Shown in pieces: positions 1-5,848 of a stretch of 7,674 bases of DNA. The translations under genes were made by a program, and so were the position numbers. The stretch is from JBHJHK01 sp050330975 (GTDB lineage: Bacteria; Pseudomonadota; Gammaproteobacteria; Competibacterales; Competibacteraceae), in the NCBI GenBank assembly GCA_050330975.1, contig JBHJHK010000509.1, positions 1 through 7,674 of the forward strand, written 5' to 3'. The notes below the pieces were generated by a model. It was not told the origin of the DNA. It did no database searches and was given only the letters and a program-made list of their open reading frames with translations. The stretch's first letter is position 1. Every line of letters starts with the position of its first letter.

Positions 1-612
1 GGCGGGGCTGGGCCGCTCCAGGGGGAAGGTGTCCCGGGTACGGGTATAGAGGGGACCCGACAAGCGCCCCACGGCGTCTAGGGCAGCGGCGTCCACCCTG
101 CCGGTGTTGGGGTCGACGATGCCGTCCCGCGCGGCGATCCACACCACTTCACCCAACACAATGGTGCGCCGAGGCCCCAGCTCCAGGGTCAAGTAGCGCC
201 GGCACTCCAAGGCCACTGGAGCCTCTTGGATCCGCGGTGCCCCAACCTTGGCGGCGGGCACCGGGGTGAGGCCAGCTCGATCGAGCTCGGAAATGCCGTC
301 GGGGTAGTCGGCGGCACAGCGGTTCATGGCCGGTGCCAAGGCGTCGTCGACGATGTTGACCGTAAACTCCCCCCGCCGAGAGATGTTGCGGGCGGTGTGT
401 TTCAATTCGCCGTTGTTCAAGGTCTCGATCCCCAAGGCGACCAGGCAGGGGTCGTAGGACAAGGCGTTGAAGAAGCTGTAGGGGGCGGCATTGACCACCC
501 CACGGTGGTCCACGGTGGTCACCAGGGCGATAGGCCGGGGGACGACGACGCCAGTGAGGAGGCGGTAGACGTCTTTGGGGGCCAGCTTGGCCAAGTCAAA
601 GTCCGCGGGCAA
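1..612 (-). CDS. Flavin reductase family protein (FMN-binding split barrel), 3' end cut by window edge
   Basis: The minus strand reads open for 204 codons from a TTG at 610-612 to the left edge, where the stop is missing. The translation has the family landmarks: PRPIALVTT (residues 25-33), APYSFFNALSYDP (43-55), HTARN (72-76), EFTVNIV (82-88) and ECRRY (136-140). This family binds FMN; many members reduce flavin with NAD(P)H for a partner monooxygenase, while others are flavoredoxin-like electron carriers. The usual length is about 200-220 residues, so only a few residues should be missing. Start choice: an in-frame TGA at 628-630 limits the N-terminus, and no ATG lies between it and the conserved PRPIA motif. 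TTG at 612 gives a normal family N-terminus (FDLAKLAPKDVYRLL), with a weak GAG at 622-624 in ribosome-site position. It is transcribed away from the ABC operon across a shared 333-bp control region. No partner oxygenase is visible, so the physiological role is open. Confidence 0.88.
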   Translation of the reverse strand, partial: MPADFDLAKLAPKDVYRLLTGVVVPRPIALVTTVDHRGVVNAAPYSFFNALSYDPCLVALGIETLNNGELKHTARNISRRGEFTVNIVDDALAPAMNRCAADYPDGISELDRAGLTPVPAAKVGAPRIQEAPVALECRRYLTLELGPRRTIVLGEVVWIAARDGIVDPNTGRVDAAALDAVGRLSGPLYTRTRDTFPLERPSPA

Positions 613-736
613 GGGAGTGATCTCGGGTCAGGGGTTGGCAGCGGGGAGAACCGCAACTGGGCGTTTGCCCAAGTTTAGATGACAAATGACCCCTCGCCCC
701 ACCGTTGGGGGGTACGACGAAGAGGCCCGGCCGAGT

Positions 737-785
737 CACCCCTCTGCCGCGCCGCAGGTGGGGGAGAGGGACCGGGGGTGAGGGT
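737..785. repeat. REP-like dispersed palindromic element (imperfect stem-loop)
   Basis: A CCCCTCT arm (739-745) and a GGGGGAGAGGG arm (around 760-770) form an imperfect inverted repeat around a GC-rich loop. A GGGGGTGAGGG tail (around 774-784) follows. From memory, this GGGAGAGGG then GGGGTGAGGG layout resembles a short intergenic repeat scattered through many proteobacterial genomes. Only one copy lies in this window, so its dispersed nature cannot be shown here. Confidence 0.4.
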
Positions 786-801
786 CCGAGCCAACCTCCC
801 C

Positions 802-840
802 TTGCACCAAAATCGCCCAGCAGCAGCTACAATGGTGCAT
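802..840. promoter_or_regulatory. Probable NtrC-type enhancer (paired TGCACCA / TGGTGCA half-sites)
   Basis: TGCACCA at 803-809 and TGGTGCA at 833-839 are perfect inverted copies, 30 bp apart start to start, or about three helical turns. NtrC sites follow a TGCAC-(about 5-7)-GTGCA pattern. Each strong half-site here has a weaker partner inward: TTGCACCAAAATCGCCC on the left and AGCAGC-TACAA-TGGTGCA on the right. That suggests two adjacent degenerate dimer sites rather than one wide palindrome. The block is centred about 95 bp upstream of the start predicted from the sigma-54 promoter, a normal distance for an enhancer that acts by DNA looping. The regulator gene is not in the window. Confidence 0.5.
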
Positions 841-852
841 AAGAGGCCTCTT
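841..852. promoter_or_regulatory. 12-bp perfect palindrome, possible operator
   Basis: AAGAGGCCTCTT reads the same on both strands and abuts the right NtrC-like half-site. It lies about 40 bp upstream of the -24 element. The lack of a loop and its place in a promoter region fit binding by a dimeric regulator, but no regulator family is recognised from the sequence. Chance occurrence cannot be ruled out. Confidence 0.3.
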
Positions 853-888
853 TACCAAGGCCCCGAACCCCCAGGCTCGAAAAATCCC

Positions 889-906
889 TCGGCACGAGAT
901 TTGCTC
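889..906 (+). promoter_or_regulatory. Sigma-54 (RpoN) -24/-12 promoter of the ABC operon
   Basis: The sequence GGCACG-AGAT-TTGC at 891-904 matches the RpoN core TGGCACG-N4-TTGCW at nearly every position. The invariant GG (891-892) and GC (903-904) are separated by exactly 10 bp. Taking the C at 904 as -12 puts the transcript start near 916, giving a leader of about 30 nt before the ATG at 946, with GAGG at 933-936. RpoN promoters need an activator bound upstream, and the NtrC-like half-sites at 802-840 are a good candidate. The operon would then respond to nitrogen limitation. Confidence 0.72.
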
Positions 907-945
907 GACGGGGGGTTGAGCTGACCCCTATCGAGGAAAACACCC

Positions 946-1803
946 ATGGCCCTAGCCCTTCGGCGGTTGCTATTTTCATCCGCCTGCGCACTCCTGGCAT
1001 TGTCCATCGCCCACCCCGCCACCGCCGACGACGGCCCCTTGACCGTGGGCTTGGACGGCACCTTTGCCCCCCACGCCATGCCCACCCTGGACGGCGGCGT
1101 CGAGGGCTTTAACGTGGACTTGGCCAACGAGATCGGCCGCCGGCTGGGTCGGGAGATGAACATCATCGCCGCCCAGTGGTCGGGGCTTCTACCGGGGATG
1201 CAGGCCGGGCGCTACGACTTTATCGTCGCCCCCACCACCGCCACCGAGGAACGGGCCGAGAATCTCCTCCTCACCGAGGGCTACCTCAACACCGACTACC
1301 AATTCATCATCCGCAGTGATAGCCCCGACATCGAGGCCCTGGAAGACCTGGAAGGCGAAGTGGTGGCGGTCAACAAAGGTTCGGCCTACGACCGCTGGGC
1401 GAGAGACCTCCAAGATGACATCGGCTGGCGGGTGGAGTCCTACGGCACCAACACCGACGCCGTCCAAGCCGTGCTGGCCGGCCGGGCCTACGCCAACGTG
1501 GCGGGCAACACCGTGGTGGCCTGGGCCGCCAAGCAAAATCCCCGCCTCAAACTGTCCTACCTCCACAGCACCGGCCGGGTGTTCGCCATGCCGTTTCGCA
1601 AGGACGATGCAGCCATGCGCAACCGCGTGGAAGAAACCATCGAGTGCATGAAGCTCGACGGCACCATCCAGGCCCTGAGCGAGAAGTGGTTTGGCGTCAC
1701 CCCCGCCGCCGATTCAGCGGCCGCGACGGTGTTCCCGGGCTACGGCATCCCCGGCATGGCGGGCCACGACCCCGAACCCCGTGAGCCCAACTGCGGCGCC
1801 TGA
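946..1803 (+). CDS. ABC transporter substrate-binding protein, family 3 (polar amino acid type)
   Basis: The periplasmic receptor of the importer encoded downstream; 285 residues, normal for the family. It has a signal peptide (RR at 6-7, hydrophobic 8-22, likely cleavage after HPATA at residue 27). The family-3 core follows: TVGLDGTFAPHA (33-44), GFNVDLANEIGRRLG (54-68), LLPGMQAGRYDFIVAPTTATEERA (81-104), NKGSAYDRWA (143-152), TDAVQAVLAGRA (170-181) and DGTIQALSEKWFG (238-250). Arg103 sits where the family binds the ligand carboxylate. The usual aspartate for the alpha-amino group is absent: the stretch reads YANVAGNTV (182-190). The tail has a PGYGIPGMAGHDP motif (264-276) and Cys283, which could form a disulfide with Cys234, the only other cysteine of the mature protein. 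The ATG start has GAGG 9 nt upstream, behind a sigma-54 promoter. The ligand is unknown; a polar amino acid or related N-compound is likely. Confidence 0.9.
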   Translation: MALALRRLLFSSACALLALSIAHPATADDGPLTVGLDGTFAPHAMPTLDGGVEGFNVDLANEIGRRLGREMNIIAAQWSGLLPGMQAGRYDFIVAPTTATEERAENLLLTEGYLNTDYQFIIRSDSPDIEALEDLEGEVVAVNKGSAYDRWARDLQDDIGWRVESYGTNTDAVQAVLAGRAYANVAGNTVVAWAAKQNPRLKLSYLHSTGRVFAMPFRKDDAAMRNRVEETIECMKLDGTIQALSEKWFGVTPAADSAAATVFPGYGIPGMAGHDPEPREPNCGA

Positions 1804-1825
1804 ACCGGCGGTGACCTCGGCGGCG

Positions 1826-2578
1826 ATGCAAGGCGCCGAGGCCAACCCCGTCCTGGAGATCCAAGGCCTCGCCAAACGCTTTGGTACTTTGGAGGTCCTC
1901 ACCGACATCGACTTGACGGTGGCCAGGGGCGAATTGGTGTTTATCATCGGCCCCTCGGGCTCGGGCAAGTCCACCCTGCTGCGCTGCTGTAACGCCCTAG
2001 AGCGCCCCAGCCGCGGCTCGGTGGTGGTGGACGGCGTCGACCTGCTCCACCCCCGCACCGACCTCAACCGCCTGCGCCGGCGCATCGGCATGGTGTTCCA
2101 GGGTTTCAACCTCTACCCCCACATGACCGCCATGGGCAACGTCGCCCTGGCGTTGCGAAAAGTCCTCAAATTGCCCCGCCGGGAAGCCAACGCCCGGGCC
2201 CTAGCCGCCCTGGAACAAGTGGGTTTGGCCGACAAAGCCAACAGCTACCCCAGCGATCTGTCGGGGGGCCAGGCCCAGCGGGTGGCCATCGCCAGGGCGT
2301 TGGCCCTAGAGCCCACCTTGATGCTGTTCGACGAACCCACCTCGGCCTTGGACCCAGAACTGGTGGGCAGCGTGTTGGAGGTGATGCGGGCCATGCGCAC
2401 CGCCGGGATGACCATGGTGGTGGTGAGCCACGAAATGGGCTTTGCCCGGGCGGCGGCAGACCGAGTGATCTTTATGGATCGAGGCCTCATCGTCGAACAG
2501 GGCCCCCCCGCCGAACTGTTCACCGCCCCCCGACACCCCCGAACCCGGGAGTTCGTCGCCCAAATCGACCGGCGCTGA
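1826..2578 (+). CDS. Polar amino acid-type ABC transporter ATP-binding protein
   Basis: The cytoplasmic ATPase that powers the importer; 250 residues, the usual GlnQ/HisP size. Walker A GPSGSGKST (residues 42-50), Q-loop FQGFNLYPH (91-99), signature LSGGQAQR (145-152), Walker B LMLFDE (165-170) followed by the D-loop ALDP, and the switch His202 in SHEM are all intact, so it should hydrolyse ATP. The open frame extends upstream to 1691, but that part overlaps the binding-protein gene and is proline-rich and unlike the family. The ATG at 1826 gives a normal N-terminus 22 nt after the previous stop. A GTG at 1811 (five codons longer) is possible. Neither start has a clear ribosome site, so translation may be coupled to the upstream gene. 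The two permease genes follow directly. Confidence 0.93.
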   Translation: MQGAEANPVLEIQGLAKRFGTLEVLTDIDLTVARGELVFIIGPSGSGKSTLLRCCNALERPSRGSVVVDGVDLLHPRTDLNRLRRRIGMVFQGFNLYPHMTAMGNVALALRKVLKLPRREANARALAALEQVGLADKANSYPSDLSGGQAQRVAIARALALEPTLMLFDEPTSALDPELVGSVLEVMRAMRTAGMTMVVVSHEMGFARAAADRVIFMDRGLIVEQGPPAELFTAPRHPRTREFVAQIDRR

Positions 2579-2583
2579 GCACC

Positions 2584-3267
2584 ATGACACCCTTGGATCG
2601 GCTGGTGGACAGCTTTTTCAACCTCGAGGTCATGGCCGCCTACGCCCCGGATATCATGGCCGGGTTCTGGATCACCTGCCAATTGGCCGGTTTAATCGTC
2701 GTCACAGGCCTGGGGGCTGGACTGGTTATGGCCCTGGTGCGGGCTTTGGGCTTCAAACCTCTCAATGCCTTGATCGTGGTGTTCGCCGACGTGTTCCGGG
2801 CCCTGCCACCGTTGGTGATCATCTTGCTGCTGTACTTCGCCCTGCCTTATTTGGGTGTTTCCCTGTCGGGCTTTGTCGCCACCTGGTTGAGCTTGGGCTT
2901 GGTCCTAGCCGCCTTTGCCGAGGAGAGCTTTTGGGGGGGCATCACCGCCGTGCCCCGGGGTCAGAGCGAGGCCGCCCGCTCCACGGGTCTTGGCAAGAGC
3001 CAAACCCTGTTACACGTGATCCTGCCCCAGGCGGTGCGGTTGACCATCGCCCCCCTCACCAACCGCACCATCGCCGTCACCAAGGGCACGGCGCTGGGCT
3101 CGACGGTGGCGGTGAGCGAGATCCTCTACCAGGCCACCACCGCCCAATCCTTCTCCGGCAACGCCTCGCCTTTGATGCTGGGGGCATTGGCCTACATCGT
3201 GTTGTTCTTTCCCTTTGTCCTGGTGGGGCGTTACATCGAAACCCGCTTCGCCTGGAAGCGCGCCTGA
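2584..3267 (+). CDS. Polar amino acid ABC transporter permease, subunit 1 (HisM/GlnP family)
   Basis: One of two membrane subunits of the importer; 227 residues, typical length. Hydrophobic spans lie at about 26-51, 62-90, 98-117 and 197-217, with a further segment between. The cytoplasmic coupling loop is clear: GQSEAARSTGL (126-136), continuing to VILPQA (145-150), which is the EAA motif that docks on the ATPase. ATG at 2584 lies 5 nt after the ATPase stop, which implies translational coupling. In the usual E-x-x-R-G-G-I stretch just before the EAA loop, a Trp (residue 118) stands where an Arg is common. The N-terminus (SFFNLEVMAAYAP) and the FRALPPLV segment (71-78) match the next gene closely, so the two permeases are paralogues that probably form a heterodimer. 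Confidence 0.92.
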   Translation: MTPLDRLVDSFFNLEVMAAYAPDIMAGFWITCQLAGLIVVTGLGAGLVMALVRALGFKPLNALIVVFADVFRALPPLVIILLLYFALPYLGVSLSGFVATWLSLGLVLAAFAEESFWGGITAVPRGQSEAARSTGLGKSQTLLHVILPQAVRLTIAPLTNRTIAVTKGTALGSTVAVSEILYQATTAQSFSGNASPLMLGALAYIVLFFPFVLVGRYIETRFAWKRA

Positions 3268-3290
3268 GCCAAGGTCAAGGGTTAACCATC

Positions 3291-3294
3291 GAGG
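3291..3294 (+). promoter_or_regulatory. Ribosome binding site that decides the GTG start of permease 2
   Basis: GAGG at 3291-3294 lies 5 nt before the GTG at 3300. No ATG precedes the conserved FFNLE segment in this frame downstream of the first permease's stop; the first later ATG (3339) would remove that segment. The site therefore supports GTG initiation. Confidence 0.55.
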
Positions 3295-3299
3295 CTGCC

Positions 3300-3971
3300 G
3301 TGGAAGAATTGCTGTTTAACTTCTTCAATCTAGAGATCATGGCCAAGGCCTGGCCAACCCTGTGGCTGGGGCTCAAAACCACCCTGCTGTTGGCGTTGGT
3401 GGTGATTCCCTCGGGCCTCATCAGCGGCTTGGCCGTGGCGCTGTTATACCGGGTGGAGAGCCCCTGGGTGCGCTGGCCACTGATCCTCTATGTGGATTTC
3501 TTCCGCGCCTTCCCCCCCTTGGTGCTGTTGATCTTTATCCACGCCGGGTTGCCCTTTGTGGGCCTGGAACTGTCGGCCTTTGCATCGGTGGTTGTGGCGT
3601 ATTTTCTCAACAATTCCAGCTACTACGGGGAAATTCTGCGGGCCGGCATCGAGAGCGTGGGCCGCGGCCAGATGGAGGCCGCTCGCTCCACGGGGCTGTC
3701 GTGGCTCAATGCCATGGCCTTTGTGGTGGTCCCCCAGGGGGTGCGCAACGTGCTGCCCGATCTGCTCTCCAACACCGTCGAGGTGGTAAAGCTCACCGCT
3801 TTGGCCAGCGTGGTGGCCCTACCCGAGCTCCTCTACGCCGCCGAGATGGCCCGCTCCATCACTTATAACCCCTCCCCCGTGGTGCTGGCGGCGTTGATCT
3901 ACCTGGTGCTGCTGTGGCCGTTGGTGCGCCTGCTGTCGCGGCTGGAGCACCGGGCCCTCAACCTGCGCTGA
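3300..3971 (+). CDS. Polar amino acid ABC transporter permease, subunit 2 (HisQ/GlnP family)
   Basis: The second membrane subunit; 223 residues from a GTG start. Hydrophobic spans lie at about 22-50, 58-82, 90-104 and 193-215. The EAA loop reads GQMEAARSTGL (123-133) with VVPQG (143-147) following. FRAFPPLV (68-75) matches FRALPPLV of subunit 1. The frame is open far upstream (to 2931), but that part is a shadow of permease 1. GTG at 3300 has GAGG 5 nt upstream and preserves the N-terminal FNFFNLEIM, which matches SFFNLEVM of subunit 1; the ATG at 3339 would delete it. The gap to the previous gene is 32 nt. With the binding protein and ATPase it completes a one-ligand PAAT importer. Confidence 0.9.
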   Translation: MEELLFNFFNLEIMAKAWPTLWLGLKTTLLLALVVIPSGLISGLAVALLYRVESPWVRWPLILYVDFFRAFPPLVLLIFIHAGLPFVGLELSAFASVVVAYFLNNSSYYGEILRAGIESVGRGQMEAARSTGLSWLNAMAFVVVPQGVRNVLPDLLSNTVEVVKLTALASVVALPELLYAAEMARSITYNPSPVVLAALIYLVLLWPLVRLLSRLEHRALNLR

Positions 3972-3995
3972 GCACAGCGCCCAAGGACCTCAACA

Positions 3996-5720
3996 ATGGT
4001 CACACCCACCTCTTGGCTCTCCGTGGTCTTTGCGATATTGCTGCTGTGCTGCTGTGTCCCCACCATGGAGGTCGACGCCCAGGAAACCGGCGACGATGGC
4101 CGAGATAGCCCCCCTCAAACCGATCCCCTGACCACCCGCATCGAGGCCCTAGCGGCCAACCGCGCGGCCATCACCGCCGCCCGCCAGGAGCTGGCCGACA
4201 TCTCCCAGCGGGCCGAAAACGTCGCCAGCGATGCCGAACGGGAGACCTTCAGCCGCACTATCGATGACCTCCAAGGGGAGGTCTCCGAGTTAGAACAGCG
4301 GCGCGAGCGGCTGTTTTTCGGCTTTGCCCCCGACGAGACCACGGCCACCGCCGATGACTCGGGGGAATCGCCGGACCTAGAAGCCCTCCTCATTCAAGGC
4401 CTCACCCCGGTGATCGACTGGATTGAGCAGCTCACTGCCGACACCCGGCGCATCGACCAGTTGGAAGGGGAAATCCGCCGCCAGCGACACCAGGTGGAGA
4501 CCCTAGAGCGCGAACTCCAGGGGCTCTTGGAGCTCGACATCGTCGCCGACCGCCTGGCAGACCCCGACGCCGAGGAATTGACCACCAAACGCGATAGCAC
4601 CGAGAAAAGGCTCGCCTCGGCCCGCAGCCAGGTGGAAGCCCTCCAGGTGGAGCTGGCCCAGGAGCGGACCCGCCAGCGCCGACGCTTTCTGGCCGCCGAT
4701 GAGGACGGCATCGCCGCCTTGCTCATCGACCAGGGGATCACCTTGTTCATGGGCCTGGGGGTGGGCCTTTTGGCCTATGGTGCCGCCACCCTGCTCCACT
4801 GGGTGCCCCGTTGGCTGTTTCGCCGCTTCCTGGGACGCTGGCCGGTGCCCCTGCGGGCCTATTGGTTGATCATGCGCCTGGTGAGCCTGTTCTTGGCCTA
4901 TGTGGCCGCCATCGCCGTGTTCAACGCCCGTCGGGATTGGGTGTTGACGCTAGTGGGGCTGGCGGTGGTAGTGGGCACCCTCTACACCCTGGGGCGGGCG
5001 TTGCCGCGGATGATGGAGCAGATTTCTCTGCTCTTAAACCTCGGGGCCGTCCAGGAGCGGGAGCGGTTGATCTTCGACGGCATACCCTTTGAGGTCACAC
5101 AGCTGTCTTTCTACACCACCTTGGCCAACCCCACCCTCCAGGGGGCCGAGCTGCAACTGCCGGTGCGGGGTCTCATCGGCCTCCACTCCCGCCCCGTGGC
5201 CCCCGGAGAGCCCTGGTTCCCCACCGCCCCGGGGGATTGGGTGTTGTTGCCCGGCGACGACAAGATCGCCCAAGTGGAACGCCAGACCCCGGAATTGGTG
5301 CAACTGCGGCTACTGGGGGGCCTCACCTACACCCTGCGGACCACGGCGTTTTTGGATCGTGGCCCCCGCAACCTGTCCCAGGGCTTTCGCATCGAGACCC
5401 TGTTCACCCTGGACTATCGCCATCGCCCCGAGGCCTGGGACCCCATTCCGGCGTTGATGAAGCACGCCCTGTGGGAGGGCATCGTCCATCTGGTGTCCCA
5501 CACCCAGGTGCGCTCTCTAGAAGTGGAGCTGTGGCGGGCGGGCCCCTCGGGGCTCGAGTACGAAATCGAAATGGACTTAAGCGGCGAGGCCGCCCCCCTC
5601 TACGAGGACGTCGAGCGCACCTTGCAAAGGCTCCTCATCGAAGCCAGCGAACGCCACCACTGGACCATCGCCCTGCCCCAGATCACCCTCCACAATCCCT
5701 CCAGTCCGGTCGGCGGCTGA
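3996..5720 (+). CDS. MscS-like mechanosensitive channel family protein with periplasmic coiled coil
   Basis: 574 residues. An N-terminal signal or anchor segment (8-20, possible cleavage after VDA at 28) precedes a charged, heptad-like region (about 47-106 and 143-230) likely to form periplasmic coiled coils. Three membrane spans follow (about 246-266, 289-309, 316-336), the last joining a helix that ends in LLLNLGAVQERERL (345-358). The beta domain has SFYTTLANP (371-379) in the place of the MscS core motif, but the usual IPN-type sequence is replaced by LQLPVRGLIGL (386-396). A second beta-like unit (GDWVLLPGDDKIAQVE, 413-428) follows, then an alpha/beta C-terminus ending IALPQITLHNP (558-568), the counterpart of the MscS PQ region. 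Start: AAGGA 8 nt before ATG. It lies 24 nt after the permease gene with no terminator between, so it is probably co-transcribed. Gating and ion conduction are unproven given the altered motifs. Confidence 0.75.
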   Translation: MVTPTSWLSVVFAILLLCCCVPTMEVDAQETGDDGRDSPPQTDPLTTRIEALAANRAAITAARQELADISQRAENVASDAERETFSRTIDDLQGEVSELEQRRERLFFGFAPDETTATADDSGESPDLEALLIQGLTPVIDWIEQLTADTRRIDQLEGEIRRQRHQVETLERELQGLLELDIVADRLADPDAEELTTKRDSTEKRLASARSQVEALQVELAQERTRQRRRFLAADEDGIAALLIDQGITLFMGLGVGLLAYGAATLLHWVPRWLFRRFLGRWPVPLRAYWLIMRLVSLFLAYVAAIAVFNARRDWVLTLVGLAVVVGTLYTLGRALPRMMEQISLLLNLGAVQERERLIFDGIPFEVTQLSFYTTLANPTLQGAELQLPVRGLIGLHSRPVAPGEPWFPTAPGDWVLLPGDDKIAQVERQTPELVQLRLLGGLTYTLRTTAFLDRGPRNLSQGFRIETLFTLDYRHRPEAWDPIPALMKHALWEGIVHLVSHTQVRSLEVELWRAGPSGLEYEIEMDLSGEAAPLYEDVERTLQRLLIEASERHHWTIALPQITLHNPSSPVGG

Positions 5721-5800
5721 GGGGTTAAACGGCAAATCACGGTCATCGGCGTGGTCTGATGCCCCCTACAGGCCTCTACCCCCCTCGATTCACCCCGGCG

Positions 5801-5848
5801 TGAGGACGAGGCGCCCTGACGGGCGCCTTGATCCCTGCCGCGTCCTCA
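5801..5848. terminator. Nested inverted repeat between convergent genes, probable bidirectional terminator
   Basis: AGGCGCCC (5809-5816), loop TGAC and GGGCGCCT (5821-5828) form a perfect 8-bp stem, extendable by two pairs. An outer perfect 8-bp repeat, TGAGGACG (5801-5808) and CGTCCTCA (5841-5848), encloses it. The outer right arm contains the BatD stop codon (TCA on the plus strand, 5846-5848). The position 81 nt after the MscS-like stop and at the end of the convergent gene fits termination for both units. No U-tract follows on either strand, so classic intrinsic termination is uncertain. Confidence 0.55.

Larger units (their letters stand above)
613..945. other. Divergent intergenic control region
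   Basis: This 333-bp stretch between the flavin reductase and the ABC operon has no credible gene. From left to right it holds the leader of the flavin reductase gene, with a small hairpin GGGC-GTTT-GCCC around 660-671; a GC-rich imperfect inverted repeat (737-785); an NtrC-like half-site pair (802-840); a 12-bp palindrome (841-852); a sigma-54-type promoter (891-904); and the ribosome site of the binding-protein gene (GAGG, 933-936). An 81-codon open frame at 679-924 crosses all of these elements, has no family features and is rejected. I found no convincing sigma-70 promoter for the flavin reductase gene. Confidence 0.7.

Noticed and set aside
653..675. Small hairpin (GGGC-GTTT-GCCC) as a terminator or attenuator in the flavin reductase leader
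   Set aside because: The stem is short with a bulge and no U-tract in the direction of that gene; chance is likely in GC-rich DNA.
226..678. Plus-strand open frame of 150 codons
   Set aside because: Antisense shadow of the flavin reductase gene; Gly/Val-rich translation without domain features.
802..833. Sigma-70 promoter TTGCAC ... TACAAT
   Set aside because: Both boxes look good, but the spacer is 20 bp, too long for a standard promoter. The same bases are better explained as NtrC-like half-sites.
679..924. Open frame of 81 codons in the divergent intergenic region, plus strand
   Set aside because: It crosses the repeat, the NtrC-like sites and the sigma-54 promoter, has no ribosome site or family motif, and its composition reflects GC-rich non-coding DNA.
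1691..1825. N-terminal extension of the ATPase frame
   Set aside because: It overlaps the end of the binding-protein gene and encodes Pro/Arg-rich sequence unlike any ABC ATPase N-terminus.
2931..3299. N-terminal extension of the second permease frame upstream of GTG 3300
   Set aside because: It overlaps the first permease gene in another frame, is His/Arg/Gly-rich and not membrane-like; the real start is near 3300.
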